Assembly (NCBI GenBank): GCA_041946865.1
Contig: JBHGBF010000012.1
Coordinates: forward strand, 1-43,320
Source of the DNA: RPQK01 sp041946865
Lineage (GTDB): Bacteria > Acidobacteriota > UBA6911 > RPQK01
DNA: 43,320 nucleotides
Reading direction: 5' to 3'
The position numbers and the translations under genes were made by a program. Below are positions 40,210 to 43,320 of the stretch, one piece after another. Every line of letters starts with the position of its first letter. The first letter of the stretch is position 1. The notes beneath the pieces are model-generated. The model was given only the letters and a program-made list of their open reading frames with translations, was not told the DNA's origin and did no database searches.

Positions 40210-41115
40210 CTACGATTCGATCGACAAAGCCTGCAGCTCGAAGTCCAGGTGGACCCGTTTTAGGCCAAGACACGCCGTCCCCAGGAAGCCATCGACGCTC
40301 GAGTCGCCACTGCCGGCTGCAAGGACGGCCAAAGAGGTACGGCCGACCCTCGTTTGACCGATCTGCAGATCGAAGCGGGTATGCTGGCGGGCGACCACGG
40401 TTCCGCCCGTGTGCGCGATTTTCACCATCTTCTCGTCCCAGCCTCTTTGGTTTCCAGCTGTCCATGAGGCTTGGTAAATGACGGTGAGATGAGCTCCTGT
40501 ATCGACAGCCAGGCGCATTGTCTGGCCGTTCATGGTCACTGGTACCACGAATAGCCCCTCCTCCTCTTCCAGGCCGGCCGATGGTTGTTTGAAACTCGCC
40601 GCGCCAAAAAGCAGCTTGGAATTCTCATAGTCGATGGTGAGTGAAGTCTGGCGCAGGACGTCGAGCCCGAGGATGATGTCTATTCCATCCCAGGGTATAT
40701 CGGCGGCCAGGCACGAACGCGTAATCGTTCGACGGCCGATCTGCAGCTTTTCCAGAAACACACGTTCTACCTTCACCGGTGAACCGAAGGCCGTCGAGGT
40801 GATACCCATGGGCGGGAGTTTTCGCAGGACGGCTTCGATGAGCAGCTTTCGGCTAACTAACGTGGCCGTGGCCCCGGTGTCGACAACCAGGTTGACGCTC
40901 CGGTCAAGACCCGGCAACGATCCCTCCACCACAATCAAATGGCCGTTCACCAAGTCGAACGGAACCTCATCTACCCCCGCTACAGGAATGCCAGCCGCGC
41001 AGAAGCACGACAAAGAAAGCAAAGCCAGTATCCAAGCGACAAGAGGAGCCGGGAACCCAGGGACTGTCTGAGGTTGGGCATCTGTGTGGACCGTGAAGTT
41101 ACTTCTTGTTCGCAT
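40210..41115 (-). CDS. Retropepsin-like aspartyl protease family protein
   Basis: A 301-aa protein with one N-terminal hydrophobic segment (PLVAWILALLSLSCFCAAG), which is a signal peptide or anchor. Two aspartyl-protease half-domains carry the catalytic motifs VVDTGAT (Asp79) and AVDTGAH (Asp205), each followed by a hydrophobic-Gly strand (IILGLDVL; VDGFLGTACL). Having both halves in one chain resembles pepsin-type duplication, while bacterial relatives are usually single-domain. The ATG at 41115 has GGGGGAG immediately upstream. It stands 50 nt upstream of the sensor kinase on the same strand, so it could be co-transcribed and part of envelope sensing; that is inference. Confidence 0.9.
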   Translation of the reverse strand: MRTRSNFTVHTDAQPQTVPGFPAPLVAWILALLSLSCFCAAGIPVAGVDEVPFDLVNGHLIVVEGSLPGLDRSVNLVVDTGATATLVSRKLLIEAVLRKLPPMGITSTAFGSPVKVERVFLEKLQIGRRTITRSCLAADIPWDGIDIILGLDVLRQTSLTIDYENSKLLFGAASFKQPSAGLEEEEGLFVVPVTMNGQTMRLAVDTGAHLTVIYQASWTAGNQRGWDEKMVKIAHTGGTVVARQHTRFDLQIGQTRVGRTSLAVLAAGSGDSSVDGFLGTACLGLKRVHLDFELQALSIES

Positions 41116-42379
41116 CGCGCTCCCCCCGTACGTTTCCGGCGGCACTGCCGGGAGCCTTTATCCTTCGAGCCGCTCAGACAAGCGCAAGGTGGCCCTTGCG
41201 CCTGCACTCAGGCATGTGAAGGCGACTGACTGAGATTGGCTGCTTGAAGTCAGTTATGACCGACGTGTCTATAGAAACCGACCGCGTAAAGCGGCGCTCG
41301 GCGCCGTGGAACGCGTGACTCGGAGCGCGCTCCGCTGGCTGATTCCCGGCTGCTTCAAGTCCGGCCGGCTTCCATAGGCGCATCGGTCATGTCCGCTTCA
41401 GATGATCGCGCCTTCTTCTCCAGGCGGGAATCGGATTCTGGCGAACGGGCCGTTCTGGCTGGCGAACGAACCGGCAGCGGGGGTAAACGCTGCGGGCGGC
41501 TCATTGAGGATGAGGAGGAGATGGCGCGTATCAACATCGAGGCATCGGCAGCCCTTGCCGACTGGATCGACCTGTACCGTTTCGATTCAAACGGGCGTCG
41601 TTACCAGCAGCTTGTGAACCGGGCCATCGCCTATCTGCCGATGCCGAAGGAAAACTCGAAGTTGAAGGTGACCGAGTTCGCGGCCCTATCGACACCCGAA
41701 ACCGCTGTCCACATGGTCGACGCAACAGACGCCTCACGTCTCCGCGTGCTCGGGCCGACATCGAGTTACACGCGAGCCGCGTTTTTGCGAACGCCCTCGT
41801 AAATGGCGTAACGGGCCCGTGGAGAAGATCCATGGGGGCGGTTTTCGCGGTTACCCGATTCATCAGCGAAGGGCGTCGCCGGCCGAGGAGCGCGAGCTGA
41901 TGGTCTTCGCGAACGAGCGGCTGGCCCTCGGGCTGACGGTGTGCCTGGGATTTGCGATGGAGCGCCCAGTGCGCCCGTGGTCCGAGCAGGTCCTCCCCAC
42001 GGGTTGGCGGAAATTCTCGTGATCACCCCATCGCGCTGGACGCTTACCGAGCTCTCGCGCGAGGTACGCTTGCCCGCGTGGCCAACCCAGTAAGCGGCGT
42101 TCCCAGTTCTGAACCTCTGGCCAGTTCTGCTGATTCGTGAGCCAGGAATCTCACGGCCGGCTGTTCTCACGGGCTGGTGAAGATCCGCATCGACGGCAAG
42201 AAGATCTCGTGCGCAGCGCTGAACGAAAGGAACAACACCTGGAAGATCGGGACATTCACGTTTCGGCTTCAGAGGCCGATCGAAGCCGAGACCAGCTGTC
42301 CCTCCCGGACTCGTCGGGCCAAGTACCGACAATACGCATAAGCTGTTCCGAGCGCCTTAGTGACATATTTTCCGGGTGA
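41116..42379. other. Gene-poor stretch with decayed coding fragments
   Basis: No intact gene can be supported. On the plus strand a frame at 41389-41802 is open (its internal MARINIE start at 41521 recalls phage replication proteins, but the following residues do not fit). Another runs from about 42178 (VKIRIDGKKISCAALNERN, then NNTWKIGTFTFRLQ) to a stop near 42342. Both look like degraded pieces. A repeat copy sits at 41385-41468. The content fits a decayed prophage or integrative element. Confidence 0.4.
41385..41468 (-). repeat. Degenerate interspersed repeat, copy 3 of 3
   Basis: The reverse complement begins CGTTCGCCAGCCAGAACG and continues GCCCGTTCGCCAGAATCCG, with a tail ending near AAGCGGAC that aligns loosely with copy 1 (ATCGTAAGCGCAC). 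Confidence 0.6.
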
Positions 42380-42437
42380 GAGCCGCACCCAGTGTGCTAA
42401 CGCTTTGCAAGAAAAGCGCTTAGTCTGGGTGCGGCTC
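42380..42437. repeat. Perfect 13-bp inverted repeat forming a strong hairpin
   Basis: The arm GAGCCGCACCCAG (42380-42392) pairs with CTGGGTGCGGCTC (42425-42437). A second inner pairing TAACGCTTT/AAAGCGCTTA extends the stem. It is the first element of the GCCGCACCC cluster. It could be a terminator-like or origin structure, but no T run follows. Confidence 0.8.
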
Positions 42438-42645
42438 ATCCAAAGAGGCAAAACAGCCGCACCCAAACCCGGTCCAGTAGAACCCAATCGTGACGCGGCT
42501 TTCGTCAGCCTGACAACCGTAAACGAAGCAAACAGGCTATTTACAAGCCGCACCCAGAACCGCACCCACTCCTCACCCCATCTATCTCTTTATGTTTCTA
42601 TTAGATAGAAGATAGAAGAAGAAAGTAGGGTGCGGAGGGTGCGGC
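42382..42645. repeat. Iteron-like cluster of GCCGCACCC motifs
   Basis: Seven copies occur in 264 nt. Plus-strand copies are at 42382, 42456, 42547 and 42559 (the last ACCGCACCC). Complement copies are at 42427, 42628 (one mismatch) and 42637. An AT-rich segment (TATCTCTTTATGTTTC, then TAGATAGAAGATAGAAG) lies between the last plus and minus copies. Short repeats next to an AT-rich patch recall replication origins or operator clusters of mobile elements. Confidence 0.65.
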
Positions 42646-43119
42646 TCTGGGAAAATCACTCTCTTATATGGGGGCCAAAAAACGATGGGAAAGAATGAAT
42701 TTAGATGTCGGCTTTCCTTGGGGATCTCGGACAGATGGACGTGACCCTTAGAAGCCTTAGGGTTCCGGGTTGAAGGATCGGGGTCACACAGAAATCGATT
42801 GATGGCATGAGCAGGATGGATGGACCCGGGGATCGAGACCTCAGGATCGGCGCACGTCAGATCCTCTTGGGGACGCACTCGGATGGTCCTTCAACTACAT
42901 GGTGCCGTCGACGGCTGAGCATGTTATTGGACTGCAGTTAATCTCGGGTGGTGATGGCCCGTAGTTGTCAGGATCAGTGCTGACCAGGTTGTTGACGAGA
43001 ATCGGGTTAGGGTCGTGGAGGATTGCGCTGGCGAAGACTGCCGGCGATCTGTTCATCGCCGACGTTTTGGGAGCTATCAAAACAGGTGGGCACGAGCACG
43101 GTCATTGTCCCCAATTCGC
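42646..43119. other. Stretch without a supported gene
   Basis: A minus-strand frame at 42895-43080 (61 codons, with ILHDPNPILVNNLVS) looks protein-like in composition but has no ribosome site and no family I recognise; it could be a decayed gene end. The rest shows nothing clear. Confidence 0.3.
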
Positions 43120-43240
43120 CTATGTTCTGGAGTCGTCTTTCTGCTCCATTTCTGCTCCATTAAGAGGCATGTTTTTTGAAAGCCTTGTTGACTCTATGTT
43201 CTAAATCGCCTGAAAGAAGAGTCTATAGACGCTATGTTCT
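43120..43240 (+). repeat. Three direct copies of CTATGTTCT near the tRNA fragment
   Basis: CTATGTTCT occurs at 43120, 43194 and 43232, the last two with a related GAC(T/G)C prefix. A TTCTGCTCCAT duplication lies between them. Direct repeats beside a tRNA scar are what integrase arm-type binding sites look like, but this is unproven. Confidence 0.5.
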
Positions 43241-43251
43241 TTATTTACAAT

Positions 43252-43307
43252 CGAACGCCAACTTCCCAAGCTGGACGTCGCGGGTTCGATTCCCGTCTCC
43301 CGCTCCA
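43252..43307 (+). tRNA. 3' fragment of tRNA-Gly(CCC), probable attachment site
   Basis: AACGCCAACTTCCCAAGC supplies the anticodon arm (anticodon CCC). It is followed by a T arm (CGGGTTCGATTCCCG) and the 3' acceptor strand CTCCCGC with TCCA. The expected 5' half (acceptor GCGGGAG and D arm) is absent upstream, where the sequence is AT-rich. It is therefore not a complete tRNA. A 3' tRNA segment of this length is typical of the att duplication left by tyrosine-recombinase integration. Confidence 0.8.
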
Positions 43308-43320
43308 ATAAATCAACAAC

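Noticed and set aside
41766..42332. Minus-strand frame of 188 codons in the right-hand gene-poor region
   Set aside because: Arg/Pro/Gly-rich shadow-like translation; no start signal and no recognisable motif.
42379..42650. CRISPR array
   Set aside because: The repeat motif is only 9 bp, occurs in both orientations and has irregular spacing; there are no cas genes.
43234..43307. Complete tRNA-Gly gene
   Set aside because: No 5' acceptor strand or D arm can be found in the upstream AT-rich sequence, so only a 3' fragment is supported.

Overview
The window looks like chromosomal DNA from an Acidobacteriota bacterium, probably of the Solibacter/Bryobacter kind. This is an inference. It rests on the high G+C, the very large TonB-dependent receptor with an N-terminal carboxypeptidase-regulatory-like domain (Oar type), the stacks of secreted PQQ-like beta-propeller proteins, the many secreted esterases and hydrolases, and abundant short intergenic repeats. 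No rRNA or other species marker is present.

Left edge (about 0.2-1.2 kb): a tyrosine recombinase gene broken by two frameshifts. Right edge (about 41-43.3 kb): a gene-poor, lower-G+C stretch. It holds an iteron-like cluster of GCCGCACCC motifs with a strong hairpin, three CTATGTTCT direct repeats, and finally the 3' part of a tRNA-Gly(CCC) without its 5' half. A tRNA 3' fragment is the classic scar of tyrosine-recombinase integration, so the window probably touches or spans a decayed integrative element.

1.4-15.3 kb is a catabolic/hydrolase block. It holds an SDR dehydrogenase, a cupin plus carboxymuconolactone-decarboxylase fusion, two type-B carboxylesterases (one with a frameshifted C-terminus), two intact alpha/beta hydrolases and the remnant of another, a Fes-like esterase with an Ala-rich insert, two PQQ-like propellers, a flavodoxin-like lipoprotein and an NTF2-like protein. 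Most products carry export signals. At 16-19.2 kb lies the TonB-dependent receptor. A plausible joint role is uptake and periplasmic breakdown of esterified (perhaps aromatic) compounds.

19.2-37.9 kb is a single minus-strand gene train with very short gaps or overlaps. Read in the direction of transcription it encodes three PQQ-like propellers, a chimeric propeller pseudogene formed by an internal deletion, another propeller, a six-bladed-propeller-like protein, a Tat-exported polyferredoxin (NapG-like), a membrane polyferredoxin (NapH-like), a membrane-anchored NuoE-NuoF-ferredoxin fusion, and a NuoG-N-terminus/GltD-like flavoprotein. These are followed by a glycosyltransferase, a LolD-like ATPase and a large FtsX-type permease. 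The redox part is the best candidate for an undescribed system: a membrane-anchored NAD(P)H electron conduit associated with periplasmic propeller proteins. Upstream are a LytTR response regulator with a LytS-type histidine kinase and a retropepsin-like aspartyl protease.

Four kinds of repeats punctuate the intergenic DNA: 9-bp-unit GGATTnACA repeats at seven sites, an 8-bp-unit palindrome at the NapH-like start, a degenerate repeat of about 80 nt in three copies, and a 30-nt inverted pair. A heptanucleotide tandem repeat lies inside the NuoEF-like coding region.
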